The notes under the pieces were generated by a model that made no database searches, had not been told where the DNA came from, and saw only the letters and a program-made list of their open reading frames with translations. A DNA stretch of 64,000 bases. It comes from Streptomyces avicenniae (lineage in GTDB: Bacteria > Actinomycetota > Actinomycetes > Streptomycetales > Streptomycetaceae). Made by a program: the position numbers and the translations under genes. Below are positions 8,034-16,272 of this stretch, one piece after another (position 1 is the stretch's first letter; each line of letters starts with the position of its first letter). The stretch lies in contig NZ_JOEK01000006.1 of assembly GCF_000719135.1 (NCBI RefSeq), forward strand, positions 1-64,000, read 5' to 3'.

Positions 8034-8924
8034 ATGCCCGCTCATCCCCGCCCCCGTCCCCGTATGACCCGTCTCCAGCGAACCGCCACCGCCGCGCTCA
8101 CCACGGCGGGCGTGGCCGCCATGGCGCTGATCGCCGTCCCCGCCTCGGCCGACGCCGAGGACGCGCCGCCCGGCGCCCAGGACGCCCGCGCCGTCCACTG
8201 GGACGTGAAGGCGTCCGAGGTGCCCGGCCAGGCCGCCGGTTCCGACCCGGCGGGCGCCGTCGCCCGGCGGCACGCCGCCGACCGCAGCGACCTCCTGCTG
8301 AGCGCCGAGGTGGCCGGGCGCCAGCAGCGCGCCGAGAAGAAGGCGTCCGACGAGGCCGCCCGTCAGGCCGAGGAGGAGCGCGCGGCCGACGAGGCGCGGG
8401 AGGAGCAGGCCGCGGACGCCAGGGCCGAGAAGCGGACGCACGCGCCGCGCCGCCAGGCGCAGCCGCCCGCCGCCGAGACCCCCGAGCCCGCGCCCGCCCC
8501 GGCCGCCACGACCGACGCGAAGCCCGCCGAGCCCGCCGCCCCCGCGCCGACGGCCGCGCCCGCGACCCCGCGGCCCGCCGCCGCCCCGGCCGCCGAGACC
8601 TACCCCGACACGCTCGACGGCTGGATCAGGGAATCGCTCGCCGTCATGGCACGCGAGGGAATCCCCGGCACGTACGACGGCCTTTACCGCAACATCATGC
8701 GGGAATCCAGCGGGAATCCGAACGCCATAAATCTCTGGGACATCAACGCGATCAACGGGACGCCGTCCATCGGCCTCCTCCAGGTGATCCAGCCGACATT
8801 CGACACGTACCACGTGCCGGGTACCCCTGTGGACATCTACGACCCGGTCGCCAACATCACGGCGGCGGCCAACTACGCCTATCACCGGTACGGTTCGATC
8901 GACAACGTCAACGGCCCGTACTGA
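8034..8924 (+). CDS. Secreted SLT transglycosylase-like protein
   Basis: 296 residues. The N-terminal signal peptide ends near ASADAED. A charged Ala/Glu/Arg-rich, probably coiled segment follows (about 80-140), then a Pro/Ala-rich linker. The C-terminal lytic-transglycosylase-like domain (about 200-296) contains IMRESSGNPNAIN with the expected catalytic glutamate, GTPSIGLLQVI and the terminal ANITAAANYAYHRYGSIDNV. It should cut or bind peptidoglycan outside the cell. ATG 8034 is preceded by AGAGGA; a second ATG 11 codons in (MTRLQRT) is an alternative. It is monocistronic with an unusually long structured leader. Confidence 0.88.
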   Translation: MPAHPRPRPRMTRLQRTATAALTTAGVAAMALIAVPASADAEDAPPGAQDARAVHWDVKASEVPGQAAGSDPAGAVARRHAADRSDLLLSAEVAGRQQRAEKKASDEAARQAEEERAADEAREEQAADARAEKRTHAPRRQAQPPAAETPEPAPAPAATTDAKPAEPAAPAPTAAPATPRPAAAPAAETYPDTLDGWIRESLAVMAREGIPGTYDGLYRNIMRESSGNPNAINLWDINAINGTPSIGLLQVIQPTFDTYHVPGTPVDIYDPVANITAAANYAYHRYGSIDNVNGPY

Positions 8925-8960
8925 CCGGCACCCGCCGGAATCCCGCATTCCGCGCCCTGG

Positions 8961-8966
8961 CATGCT
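8961..8966 (+). promoter_or_regulatory. -10-like hexamer of leaderless nfo
   Basis: CATGCT ends 7 nt before GTG 8974, matching the spacing of other leaderless genes in this window. Confidence 0.35.
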
Positions 8967-8973
8967 GGTCGCC

Positions 8974-9909
8974 GTGCGCCGTCCCCCCTGCCAGAACCCC
9001 GCCGCCCCGTCGTCCTCGCCGTCCCCCGCGGCGTCCGGCGGGGCGGCGGTCCGCAATCCGACGGGCGGTCACATCCCGGTCGCCGGTGGCCTCGCCACCA
9101 CAGGACTGCCCTACGCCCGCGCGATCGGCGCGGAGGCCGTGCAGGTGTTCGTCGCCAACCCCCGCGGCTGGGCCACCCCGCCCGGCAGGCCCGCGGAGGA
9201 CGAGGCGTTCCGCGCGGCCTGCGCGGCGGAAGGGCTGCGGGCGTACGTCCACGCGCCGTACCTGATCAACCCGGGCTCGCACGACCCGCTGACGGCGGAA
9301 CGCTCCGTGGTCTCCCTGCGCCACTCGCTGCGGCGTGCCCGCGCGATCGGCGCGTCAGGCGTCGTGGTCCACACCGGCTCGGCGACCGGCGGGCGGCCCC
9401 GTGAGGTCGCCCTCGCCCAGGTACGCCGCCTGCTGCTGCCGCTGCTCGACGAGCTGACGCACCCGGACGACCCGTGGCTGCTGCTGGAGCCGACCGCGGG
9501 CCAGGGCGCGTCGCTGTGCTCCCTGATGGCCGACCTCGGCCCGTACACCGAGGCGCTGGACCGCCACCCCAGGCTCGGGGTCTGCCTCGACACCTGCCAC
9601 GCCTTCGCGGCGGGCCACGACCTGACGGCGCCGGGCGGCGTGGCGGCGCTGCTGGACGAGCTGGTGCGGGTCGCGGGCCCAGGGCGGCTGCGCCTGGTGC
9701 ACGCCAACGACTCGCTCGACGTGAGCGGCGCGCGCAAGGACCGGCACCGCAACATCGGCGCGGGCCACATCGGCGCCGCGCCGTTCGGCGACCTGCTGCG
9801 GCACCCGGCGACGGAGGGCGTCCCCTTCGTCGTGGAGACGCCGGGGGGCCTGGACGGGCACGCGGCGGACGTCGCGCTCCTCAAGGAGCTGGGGCGCGGG
9901 CCCGCGTAG
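8974..9909 (+). CDS. nfo: Endonuclease IV (AP endonuclease)
   Basis: 311-residue TIM-barrel AP endonuclease that incises abasic sites in base-excision repair. The zinc ligands appear in the usual order: HAPYLIN, HTGSATGG, the Glu in LLEPTAGQG, CLDTCHAFAAGHD, HANDSLDV, NIGAGHIG and the final Glu in VVETPGG. GTG 8974 is preferred because of the -10 hexamer 7 nt upstream; ATG 8962 in the same frame is the alternative. About 25 Pro/Ser-rich N-terminal residues are not part of the barrel. It converges with the sulfite-oxidase-like gene, 9 bases away. Confidence 0.92.
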   Translation: MRRPPCQNPAAPSSSPSPAASGGAAVRNPTGGHIPVAGGLATTGLPYARAIGAEAVQVFVANPRGWATPPGRPAEDEAFRAACAAEGLRAYVHAPYLINPGSHDPLTAERSVVSLRHSLRRARAIGASGVVVHTGSATGGRPREVALAQVRRLLLPLLDELTHPDDPWLLLEPTAGQGASLCSLMADLGPYTEALDRHPRLGVCLDTCHAFAAGHDLTAPGGVAALLDELVRVAGPGRLRLVHANDSLDVSGARKDRHRNIGAGHIGAAPFGDLLRHPATEGVPFVVETPGGLDGHAADVALLKELGRGPA

Positions 9910-9918
9910 CCGCCCGCG

Positions 9919-10557
9919 TCAGGTCTCGGGCCCGTCGCCCGGCACCTCCTGGTAGGAGTACCGCTGCTCACGCCAGGGGTCACCGAGGTTGTGGTAGCCG
10001 CGCTCCTCCCAGAAGCCGCGCCGGTCGGCCGTCATGTACTCGACGCCGCGTACCCATTTGGGGCCCTTCCACGCGTAGAGGTGCGGCACGACCAGCCGCA
10101 GCGGGAAGCCGTGCTCGGCCGTGAGCTGCTCGCCGTCGCGGTGGCTGGCGAAAAGGGTGTGGGGAGCGGTGAAGTCGGACAGGCGGAGGTTGGCGCTGTA
10201 GCCGTACTCGGCCCACACCATCACATGGGTGACGTCGGGTGCGGGCGGCGCCAGACCGAGCACGGTCGTGGCCCTGACCCCGCCCCATTCGGAGCCGAGC
10301 ATGCTGAACTTCGTCACACAGTGCAGATCGCCGACCACCGTCTCGTACGGGAGGGCGGAGAACGCGTCATGCGTCCAGCAGTGCTTGTCGCCGTCCGCCG
10401 TCGCGCCGAAGACGCGGAATTCCCAGCGTTCCGGCCGGAAGCGCGGCACGGGACCGTAGTGCGTCACCGGCCATCCGCGCTGGACCCGCTGCCCCGGGGG
10501 GACCCGCTCCCCGGGCGGCCCCGGCACCTCCCCCACGCGACTGTCCGGCTGACCCAT
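9919..10557 (-). CDS. Sulfite-oxidase-like molybdopterin oxidoreductase
   Basis: 212-residue protein of the sulfite-oxidase fold (YuiH-like group). It contains only the molybdopterin domain: WPVTHYGPVPRF near the start, DLHCVTKFSMLGSEWGG with the probable Mo-ligand cysteine, DVTHVMVWAEYGYSANL, EHGFPLRLVVPHLYAWKGPKWV and a final WEERGYHNLGDPW motif. There is no signal peptide, heme or dimerisation domain, so it is presumably cytoplasmic with an unknown substrate. ATG 10557 has a GGAG only 2 nt away. The frame is open far upstream, but that stretch overlaps the bfr gene on the other strand. Confidence 0.87.
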   Translation of the reverse strand: MGQPDSRVGEVPGPPGERVPPGQRVQRGWPVTHYGPVPRFRPERWEFRVFGATADGDKHCWTHDAFSALPYETVVGDLHCVTKFSMLGSEWGGVRATTVLGLAPPAPDVTHVMVWAEYGYSANLRLSDFTAPHTLFASHRDGEQLTAEHGFPLRLVVPHLYAWKGPKWVRGVEYMTADRRGFWEERGYHNLGDPWREQRYSYQEVPGDGPET

Positions 10558-10634
10558 GTCTCCATGGTGACAGACCTCGGACAGGCCACCGCACAGCCAC
10601 CACACCCCGCGCACGACAAACCGGGCATCCATGG

Positions 10635-10650
10635 GTAAGGGTTCACTTAC
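10635..10650. promoter_or_regulatory. Imperfect iron-box-like repeat before bfr
   Basis: GTAAG and CTTAC arms flank six bases about 75 bp before bfr. It resembles half of the DmdR/IdeR consensus, but the arms are short. This is a weak candidate only. Confidence 0.25.
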
Positions 10651-10722
10651 TGGACGCGACGGCCCGGTGATGCCACGATGCGCGCACGACCCCCCGCCAG
10701 CGCCCCGGAAGGAGCACGCCGC

Positions 10723-11253
10723 ATGCAGGGCGACCCCGAGGTCATCGAGTTCCTGAACGAGCAGTTGACCGCCGAGCTGACCGCGATCAACCAGTACTTC
10801 CTGCACGCCAAGATGCAGGACAACTTCGGCTGGACGAAGCTCGCCGCCTACACGCGGGCCGAGTCGTTCGACGAGATGCGGCACGCCGAGGTCCTGACCG
10901 ACCGCATCCTCTTCCTGGAGGGGCTGCCCAACTACCAGCGGCTGTTCCACGTCCGGGTGGGGCAGACCGTGACCGAGATGTTCCGCGCCGACCGGCAGAT
11001 CGAGGTGGAGGCCATCGACCGCCTGCGCCGGGGCGCCGAGGTGATGCGCGCGAAGCACGACATCACGTCGGCGAAGCTCTTCGAGGACATCCTGCGGGAC
11101 GAGGAGCACCACATCGACTACCTGGACACGCAGCTCGAACTGATCGAGCACCTGGGCGAGCAGCTGTACCTCGCGCAGCAGATCAGGCAGCCGGGCCAGG
11201 GCGGTGACGGGCACGGCGACCACGGGGGTGACCACGGCGGTCACGAAGGGTAG
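10723..11253 (+). CDS. bfr: Bacterioferritin
   Basis: 176-residue heme-containing ferritin that oxidises and stores iron in 24-mer shells. The conserved core starts MQGDPEVIEFLNEQLTAELTAINQYFLHA. E51, M52 and H54 in DEMRHAE give ferroxidase ligands around the heme-binding Met52, and DEEHHIDYLDTQLELI gives the second ligand set. The C-terminal tail (residues 161-176) is a Gly/Asp/His-rich stretch not needed for the fold, which may bind metal. ATG 10723 has GGAAGGAG upstream. It converges with bfd. Confidence 0.96.
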   Translation: MQGDPEVIEFLNEQLTAELTAINQYFLHAKMQDNFGWTKLAAYTRAESFDEMRHAEVLTDRILFLEGLPNYQRLFHVRVGQTVTEMFRADRQIEVEAIDRLRRGAEVMRAKHDITSAKLFEDILRDEEHHIDYLDTQLELIEHLGEQLYLAQQIRQPGQGGDGHGDHGGDHGGHEG

Positions 11254-11269
11254 GGCCGGGGCCGAACCG

Positions 11270-11542
11270 CTACGCGGGGACCTCGACGGCTGCCCCCAGC
11301 GGGGCCACGCCCGCGGCTGCGGCAAGGGCGACGGGCACGGACGCGGGCGCCGCCGCGGCCTCCACCGTCTCCCGGCGAGGGCAACCGCCCCGGCCGAGCA
11401 GCCCCTGGATACGGCGCACGCAGGAGCCGCAGTCCGTCCCGGCGCCGCTGCGCGTGGCGATCTGGCGCGGCGTGCAGGCACCGGCGGCGGCGTGCTCCCG
11501 CACATCGGCCTCGGTGATCCCGAAGCACGAGCAGACGTACAC
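11270..11542 (-). CDS. bfd: Bacterioferritin-associated ferredoxin
   Basis: 90-residue BFD-type [2Fe-2S] protein expected to reduce bacterioferritin so that iron is released. Cluster ligands: C4 and C6 in MYVCSCFG, and CGSC near residues 38-41. The canonical domain occupies residues 1-55; the remaining 35 residues are an Ala/Val-rich tail of unknown role. It is convergent with bfr. Its upstream region holds a perfect-armed iron box, implying induction under iron limitation through DmdR1/IdeR. Confidence 0.93.
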   Translation of the reverse strand: MYVCSCFGITEADVREHAAAGACTPRQIATRSGAGTDCGSCVRRIQGLLGRGGCPRRETVEAAAAPASVPVALAAAAGVAPLGAAVEVPA

Positions 11543-11606
11543 GCGCGCCGCCCTCCTCGCCGTTCTCCGTGGGGTCCGGCGGCCGGGTCGAGCGGCACCG
11601 GAAGAT

Positions 11607-11625
11607 TCAGGTAAGCCTTACCTTA
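11607..11625. promoter_or_regulatory. DmdR/IdeR iron box upstream of bfd
   Basis: TCAGGTAAGCCTTACCTTA contains perfect 7-bp arms AGGTAAG and CTTACCT around a central C, and it fits the actinobacterial iron-box consensus TTAGGTTAGGCTCACCTAA. It lies 65 bp upstream of the bfd start. Confidence 0.85.
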
Positions 11626-11648
11626 CTTCCCGGCGGCCGGACACGACA

Positions 11649-11686
11649 GAGCCCCGCGGTGTGGCGCGTGCCACGCCCCGGGGCTC
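11649..11686 (-). terminator. Terminator after aroH
   Basis: GAGCCCCG and CGGGGCTC form an outer stem, and GTGGC/GCCAC an inner stem, just downstream of the minus-strand aroH stop. It also insulates the bfd promoter. Confidence 0.75.
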
Positions 11687-11706
11687 CGTGCGGTCCGGCT
11701 TCCGCC

Positions 11707-13062
11707 TCAGGCGCGGTACATCTCCGCGACGAGGAACGCGAGGTCGAGCGACTGGCTGCGGTTCAGCCGCGGGTCGCAGGCCGTCTCGTACCGCTGGTGC
11801 AGGTCGTCCACGAAGATCTCGTCGCCGCCGCCGACGCACTCGGTGACGTCGTCGCCGGTCAGCTCCACGTGGATGCCGCCCGGGTGCGTGCCCAGGCTCT
11901 TGTGGACCTCGAAGAAGCCCTTCACCTCGTCCAGCACGTCGTCGAAGCGGCGCGTCTTGTGCCCGGACGCGGCCTCGAACGTGTTGCCGTGCATCGGGTC
12001 GCACACCCACGCGGGCCGCGCCCCCGACGCGGTGACCCCCTCGATCAGTCCTGGCAGCGCGTCCCGGACGCGGTCGGCGCCCATCCGCGTGATGAACGTC
12101 AGGCGGCCGGGCTCGCGCTCGGGGTCGAGCCGGTCGATCAGGGCCAGCGCCTCGTCGGTGGTCGTCGTCGGGCCGAGCTTGACGCCGATGGGGTTGCGGA
12201 TCGTGGCGGCGTACGCGATGTGCGCGCCGTCGAGCTGCCGGGTGCGCTCGCCGATCCACACCATGTGGCCCGAGACGTCGTACAGCGTGCCGCTGCGCGA
12301 GTCCACCCGGGTCATGGCCGCCTCGTAGTCGAGGAGCAGCGCCTCGTGCGAGGCGTAGAACTCGACGGAGTGGAACTCGGCCGGGTCGGCCCCGCACGCC
12401 TTCATGAAGTTCAGCGCGTTGTCGATCTCCCGGGCGAGCGCCTCGTAGCGCTGCCCGGAGGCCGAGTTGCGGACGAAGTCCTGGTTCCACGCGTGGACCT
12501 GGTGCAGGTCGGCGTAGCCGCCGGTGGTGAAGCCGCGCACGAGGTTCAGCGTCGAGGCGGACGCGTGGTACATCCGGCGCAGCCGCTCCGGGTCGGGGAC
12601 GCGCGCCTCCTCGGTGAACTCCGCGCCGTTGACCGAGTCGCCGCGGTACGTCGGCAACGTCACGCCGTCGCGCGTCTCGGTCGGCTTGGAGCGCGGCTTG
12701 GAGTACTGGCCCGCGATACGGCCGACCTTCACGACCGGCACGGCCGCCGCGTACGTCAGCACCGCGCTCATCTGGAGGAGCGTCTTCAGCTTCGCCCTGA
12801 TCTGGTCGGCGCCGACCTGGTCGAACGCCTCGGCGCAGTCACCGCCCTGGAGCAGGAACGCCTCGCCACGCGCCACCGACGCCATGCGGTCGCGCAGCTG
12901 GTCGCACTCGCCCGCGAAGACGAGCGGCGGATACCCCTGGAGGTCGGCCGTCACGGCGCGCAGGGCCTCGGCGTCGGGGTAGTCGGGCTGCTGCGCCGCG
13001 GGCAGGTCACGCCACCCGGCGTGCGCGGAGCTGCTGGTGCTGGTCTCGGCGTTCACGGTCAC
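11707..13062 (-). CDS. aroH: Class II DAHP synthase
   Basis: 451-residue plant/actinobacterial-type 3-deoxy-D-arabino-heptulosonate 7-phosphate synthase. It commits phosphoenolpyruvate and erythrose 4-phosphate to the shikimate pathway. Diagnostic segments: WRDLPAAQQPDYPD at the N-terminus, GGDCAEAFD, PVVKVGRIAGQYSKPRS, IGVKLGPTTTTDE, FITRMGADRVRDALP, WVCDPMHGNT, GGIHVELTGDDVTEC and the closing SQSLDLAFLVAEMYRA. The start is GTG 13062. It is divergent from trpL-trpE, placing aromatic entry and the Trp branch back to back. Confidence 0.97.
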   Translation of the reverse strand: MTVNAETSTSSSAHAGWRDLPAAQQPDYPDAEALRAVTADLQGYPPLVFAGECDQLRDRMASVARGEAFLLQGGDCAEAFDQVGADQIRAKLKTLLQMSAVLTYAAAVPVVKVGRIAGQYSKPRSKPTETRDGVTLPTYRGDSVNGAEFTEEARVPDPERLRRMYHASASTLNLVRGFTTGGYADLHQVHAWNQDFVRNSASGQRYEALAREIDNALNFMKACGADPAEFHSVEFYASHEALLLDYEAAMTRVDSRSGTLYDVSGHMVWIGERTRQLDGAHIAYAATIRNPIGVKLGPTTTTDEALALIDRLDPEREPGRLTFITRMGADRVRDALPGLIEGVTASGARPAWVCDPMHGNTFEAASGHKTRRFDDVLDEVKGFFEVHKSLGTHPGGIHVELTGDDVTECVGGGDEIFVDDLHQRYETACDPRLNRSQSLDLAFLVAEMYRA

Positions 13063-13149
13063 AGGCCCCAGATTACGGGGTGGTGTCCACCCGGATTCGC
13101 CCGTGCTCGGGTAGTGAGACGAGCGCCACTGTCGTGTACAGTCCCGGGC

Positions 13150-13221
13150 ATGTTCGCGCAGCGACTCCAGGACTGGTGGTGGCGCCTCCCCGAGGCGGCC
13201 CCTCCTGCTGCGCGTCCCTGA
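13150..13221 (+). CDS. trpL: trp leader peptide
   Basis: A 23-residue leader peptide, MFAQRLQDWWWRLPEAAPP followed by AARP. Three consecutive Trp codons lie at 13174-13182. It precedes trpE, and the downstream sequence can form mutually exclusive antiterminator and terminator stems, as in classical ribosome-mediated attenuation. No strong ribosome-binding site is visible; GTACAGT at 13137-13143 may be a -10 region close to the start. Confidence 0.93.
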   Translation: MFAQRLQDWWWRLPEAAPPAARP

Positions 13222-13257
13222 ACCGGACCGACGTGAAGGCCGCCCGAGGGGCGGCCT
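13183..13257 (+). promoter_or_regulatory. trp attenuator (1:2, 2:3 and 3:4 stems)
   Basis: Stem 1:2 is CGCCTC (13183-13188) with GAGGCG (13192-13197), directly after the Trp codons. Stem 3:4 is AGGCCGCCC (13237-13245) with GGGCGGCCT (13249-13257), loop GAG, and acts as the terminator. Stem 2:3 is GGCGGCC (13194-13200) with GGCCGCC (13238-13244), the antiterminator. A ribosome stalled at the Trp codons would mask strand 1 and favour 2:3, so trpE is read when charged tRNA-Trp is scarce. Confidence 0.9.
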
Positions 13258-13309
13258 CCGTCGTTTCCGGGGGCGGTCCCTCCCCCCGTCTCAGGAAGGG
13301 ACACCCCGC

Positions 13310-15286
13310 ATGAACCCCGCCCCGGACCAGCCCCACCGCCGACGCCCCGCCCCCGCGCCCACCCCGGCCGGTGCCGAGGGCCCGGCCGCCGTCGTCGCCG
13401 AACTGCTCGCGGGCCACGCCCCGTTCGCCCTGCTGCGCCGCCGTACGCCGGGCCATGACGCGGACGTCGTGGAGGTGCTGACCGGCCGCGTGACCGAGGC
13501 CGCCCGCCTCGCCGACCTGCCGGGCGAGGGGACGGCGCTGGCGCTCGTGCCGTTCCGGCAGATCGCGGAGCGCGGCTTCCAGGTGACCGACGACGCCGCG
13601 CCGCTGTCCGTGCTGCTGGCCGACCGGGTGCGCGAGCTGCCCCTCGACGGGCTGACCGCCGCGCTGCCGGGCCACGAGGTGACGGTCAGCGGCGGCGCCT
13701 TCGACGTGCCGGACGACGCGTACGCGCGCACCGTCGCCGAGGTGCTGCGGGACGAGATCGGCGCCGGGCAGGGCGCCAACTTCGTGATCCGCCGCACCTT
13801 CACCGGCCACATCCCCGGCTTCGGCCGCGCCGACGCGCTGGCGCTGTTCCGCCGCATGCTGGCCGCCGAGCGGGGCGCGTACTGGACGTACGTCGTCCAC
13901 ACGGGGCAGCGGGTGCTGGTGGGCGCGAGCCCCGAGGTGCACGTCAGGATGAGCGGCGGCACCGTCGTCATGAACCCCATCAGCGGCACCTACCGCTACC
14001 CGGCCGAGGGCCCGTCCGTGGCCGGGCTGCTCGACTTCCTCGACGACCCGAAGGAGCGCGAGGAGCTGTCGATGGTGGTGGACGAGGAGCTGAAGATGAT
14101 GTGCGCCGTGGGCGACCAGGGCGGCGTCGTCGTCGGCCCCCGGCTGCGGGAGATGGCGCACCTGGCGCACACCGAGTACGAGCTGCGCGGGCGCAGCACG
14201 CTGGACGTGCGGGAGGTGCTGCGCGAGACGATGTTCGCCGCGACCGTGACCGGCAGCCCGGTGGAGAACGCCTGCCGCGTCATCGCCCGCCACGAGCGCG
14301 GCGGCCGGGGCTACTACGCCGGGGCGCTGGCCCTGCTCGGGACCGACGCGGGCGGCGCGCGGACGCTGGACTCCCCCATCCTCATCAGGACCGCCGACAT
14401 CAGGACGGCCGACGGGCGGCTGCGCGTGCCGGTCGGCGCGACGCTGGTGCGCGACTCGGACCCGGCGGGCGAGGTCGCCGAGACGCACGCGAAGGCGGCG
14501 GCCGTGCTCTCCGCGCTCGGCGTCGTCCCGCCCGCGCCCGAGCCGGAGGGGGCCGGGCCGCGCCCCGCGCTGGCGGACGACGAGCGGGTGGTCGCCGCGC
14601 TGGCCGCGCGCCGTTCGGGCCTCGCGCCGTTCTGGCTGCGGATGCGGACGCCCAGCGGGGACGTCACGCCGCGCGGGCGGGTGCTGGTGGTGGACGCGGA
14701 GGACACGTTCACGTCGATGCTGGCCCATCTGCTGCGCTCGGCCGGGCCGCGCGTCACGGTCGTGCGGCACGACGCGCCGGGCCTGCGGGAGCGGGTCCTC
14801 ACCCATCAGGGCACGGTCGTCCTCGGCCCGGGCCCCGGCGACCCGGAGGACCGGGACGACCCGAGGATGCGGGCGCTGCGGGCGCTCGCGGACGACCTGC
14901 TCGCCGGGCACGCGCACCCGGTCGTCGGCGTGTGCCTGGGCCACGAGCTGATCGCGGCGGCGTACGGCCTGCCGCTGGTGCGCAAGGACCGGCCCTACCA
15001 GGGCGCGCAGGAGACCGTCGATCTGTTCGGGCGGCGCGAGACGGTCGGCTTCTACAACTCGTACGCGGCGCGCTGCGACGACCTGGCCGCCGCCGCGCTG
15101 GCGGAGCGCGGGGTCGAGGTCAGCCGCGACGCGGTGACCGGCGAGGTCCACGCGCTGCGCGGCCCGGGGTTCCGCAGCGTCCAGTTCCACCCGGAGTCGG
15201 TGCTGACGCTCGACGGGCCCGGCATCGTCGCCGATCTGCTGGCCCTCACGCCCGCCGCCGTCCCCGGTGACGTGACGGCACACTGA
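13310..15286 (+). CDS. trpE: Fused anthranilate synthase TrpE-TrpG
   Basis: 658-residue fusion. The N-terminal chorismate-binding (TrpE) domain spans about 30-430, with MNPISGTYRYP, EELSMVVDEELKMM, TVTGSPVENACRVI and GRGYYAGALALLG. The C-terminal glutamine amidotransferase (TrpG) domain spans about 460-650, with a Cys nucleophile in VVGVCLGHELIA and FHPESVLT supplying His and Glu. It converts chorismate and glutamine to anthranilate. Such single-chain enzymes are known in streptomycetes; the PhzE/ADIC-synthase subgroup is the alternative. The Trp attenuator argues for primary tryptophan biosynthesis. ATG 13310 has GGAAGGGA upstream. Confidence 0.94.
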   Translation: MNPAPDQPHRRRPAPAPTPAGAEGPAAVVAELLAGHAPFALLRRRTPGHDADVVEVLTGRVTEAARLADLPGEGTALALVPFRQIAERGFQVTDDAAPLSVLLADRVRELPLDGLTAALPGHEVTVSGGAFDVPDDAYARTVAEVLRDEIGAGQGANFVIRRTFTGHIPGFGRADALALFRRMLAAERGAYWTYVVHTGQRVLVGASPEVHVRMSGGTVVMNPISGTYRYPAEGPSVAGLLDFLDDPKEREELSMVVDEELKMMCAVGDQGGVVVGPRLREMAHLAHTEYELRGRSTLDVREVLRETMFAATVTGSPVENACRVIARHERGGRGYYAGALALLGTDAGGARTLDSPILIRTADIRTADGRLRVPVGATLVRDSDPAGEVAETHAKAAAVLSALGVVPPAPEPEGAGPRPALADDERVVAALAARRSGLAPFWLRMRTPSGDVTPRGRVLVVDAEDTFTSMLAHLLRSAGPRVTVVRHDAPGLRERVLTHQGTVVLGPGPGDPEDRDDPRMRALRALADDLLAGHAHPVVGVCLGHELIAAAYGLPLVRKDRPYQGAQETVDLFGRRETVGFYNSYAARCDDLAAAALAERGVEVSRDAVTGEVHALRGPGFRSVQFHPESVLTLDGPGIVADLLALTPAAVPGDVTAH

Positions 15287-15317
15287 CGCCCCGCCGAACC
15301 ACCCGTACGGGTTCCCG

Positions 15318-15350
15318 CCGGGCGGCGACGCGCAGGCGTACGCCGCCCGG
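15318..15350. terminator. Bidirectional terminator trpE / acyltransferase
   Basis: CCGGGCGGCG and CGCCGCCCGG form a 10-bp stem, with an inner ACGC/GCGT extension, between two convergent genes. Confidence 0.75.
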
Positions 15351-15362
15351 TGCCCGTGCCGA

Positions 15363-16181
15363 TCAGGCGCGCGGGCGGGGCTCCTCGTCCCCCTCGGCGC
15401 CGTCCTTCCGGCCCTCGGCGCCGCCCTCGGAGCGGTCGCGCAGCCCCGACAGCCGTTCCCTGATCCGCTCCTGCGGGCCGACCCTGGCCGCCGCGGCCTC
15501 CTCGGCCAGCGCCCGTTTCGCGACGCTGGCGTAGACGTCCACGTACTCCTGGCCGGAGAGTTTCATGATCGCGTACATGACCTCGTCGGTGAGCGAGCGC
15601 AGGATGAAGCGGTCGTTCTCCATGCCCTCGTAGCGGCTGAAATCCAGCGGCGCGCCGATCCTGATCCCGGGGCGCATCAGCTTGGGCATCACCTTGCCGG
15701 GGGGCTGGATCTTCTCCGTGTCGATCATCGCGACGGGGATGACCGGGGCGCCGGTGGCCAGCGCGACGCGGGCCAGGCCGCCCGGCCTGCCCCGGTAGAG
15801 CCGCCCGTCGGGCGAGCGGGTGCCCTCGGGGTAGATGCCGAACAGCTCGCCGCGCTCGATGACGGAGATCCCGCTGCGTATGGCCGCCTCGGCGGCGTCC
15901 CGGCCGCCCTCACGGTCCACCGGGAGCTGGCCGACGCCCTTGATGAACGCCGCCGTCAGCCGCCCCTTGACGCCCGGCGAGGTGAAGTACTCGGCCTTCG
16001 CGATGAAGGTCACCTTGCGGTCGAGCATGATCGGCAGGAAGAAGGAGTCGGAGAACGAGAGGTGGTTGCTGGCCAGGATGGCGGGGCCCTCCGCGGGCAC
16101 GTGCTCGCGGCCCTCGACCCATGGCCGGAAGGCGAGCCTCAGACCCGCTCCGAGTGAGTGTTTCATCGCCCCGTACAGCAC
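15363..16181 (-). CDS. 1-acylglycerol-3-phosphate acyltransferase family protein
   Basis: 272-residue PlsC-type acyltransferase of phospholipid synthesis. Motifs: NHLSFSD (HX4D catalytic pair), FIAKAEYF, GQLPVDREGG, FGIYPEGTRSPDG and VALATGAPVIPVAM. A charged Glu/Arg-rich tail follows about residue 235. GTG 16181 is chosen for the AGGAGG 7 nt upstream. The substrate is most likely lysophosphatidic acid, but related enzymes act on other acceptors. It is divergent from the esterase gene. Confidence 0.88.
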   Translation of the reverse strand: MLYGAMKHSLGAGLRLAFRPWVEGREHVPAEGPAILASNHLSFSDSFFLPIMLDRKVTFIAKAEYFTSPGVKGRLTAAFIKGVGQLPVDREGGRDAAEAAIRSGISVIERGELFGIYPEGTRSPDGRLYRGRPGGLARVALATGAPVIPVAMIDTEKIQPPGKVMPKLMRPGIRIGAPLDFSRYEGMENDRFILRSLTDEVMYAIMKLSGQEYVDVYASVAKRALAEEAAAARVGPQERIRERLSGLRDRSEGGAEGRKDGAEGDEEPRPRA

Positions 16182-16259
16182 CTGGTGACCTCCTGTGGTT
16201 GACCGGTGCCCGACCCTAGCGGTCCTACACGCCCGTGGCGCCCCCGCGAAGAGCCCGCG

Positions 16260-16265
16260 TAGGGT
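16260..16265 (+). promoter_or_regulatory. -10 hexamer of leaderless esterase gene
   Basis: TAGGGT ends 7 nt before GTG 16273 and there is no ribosome-binding site. Confidence 0.5.
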
Positions 16266-16272
16266 GGAACGC

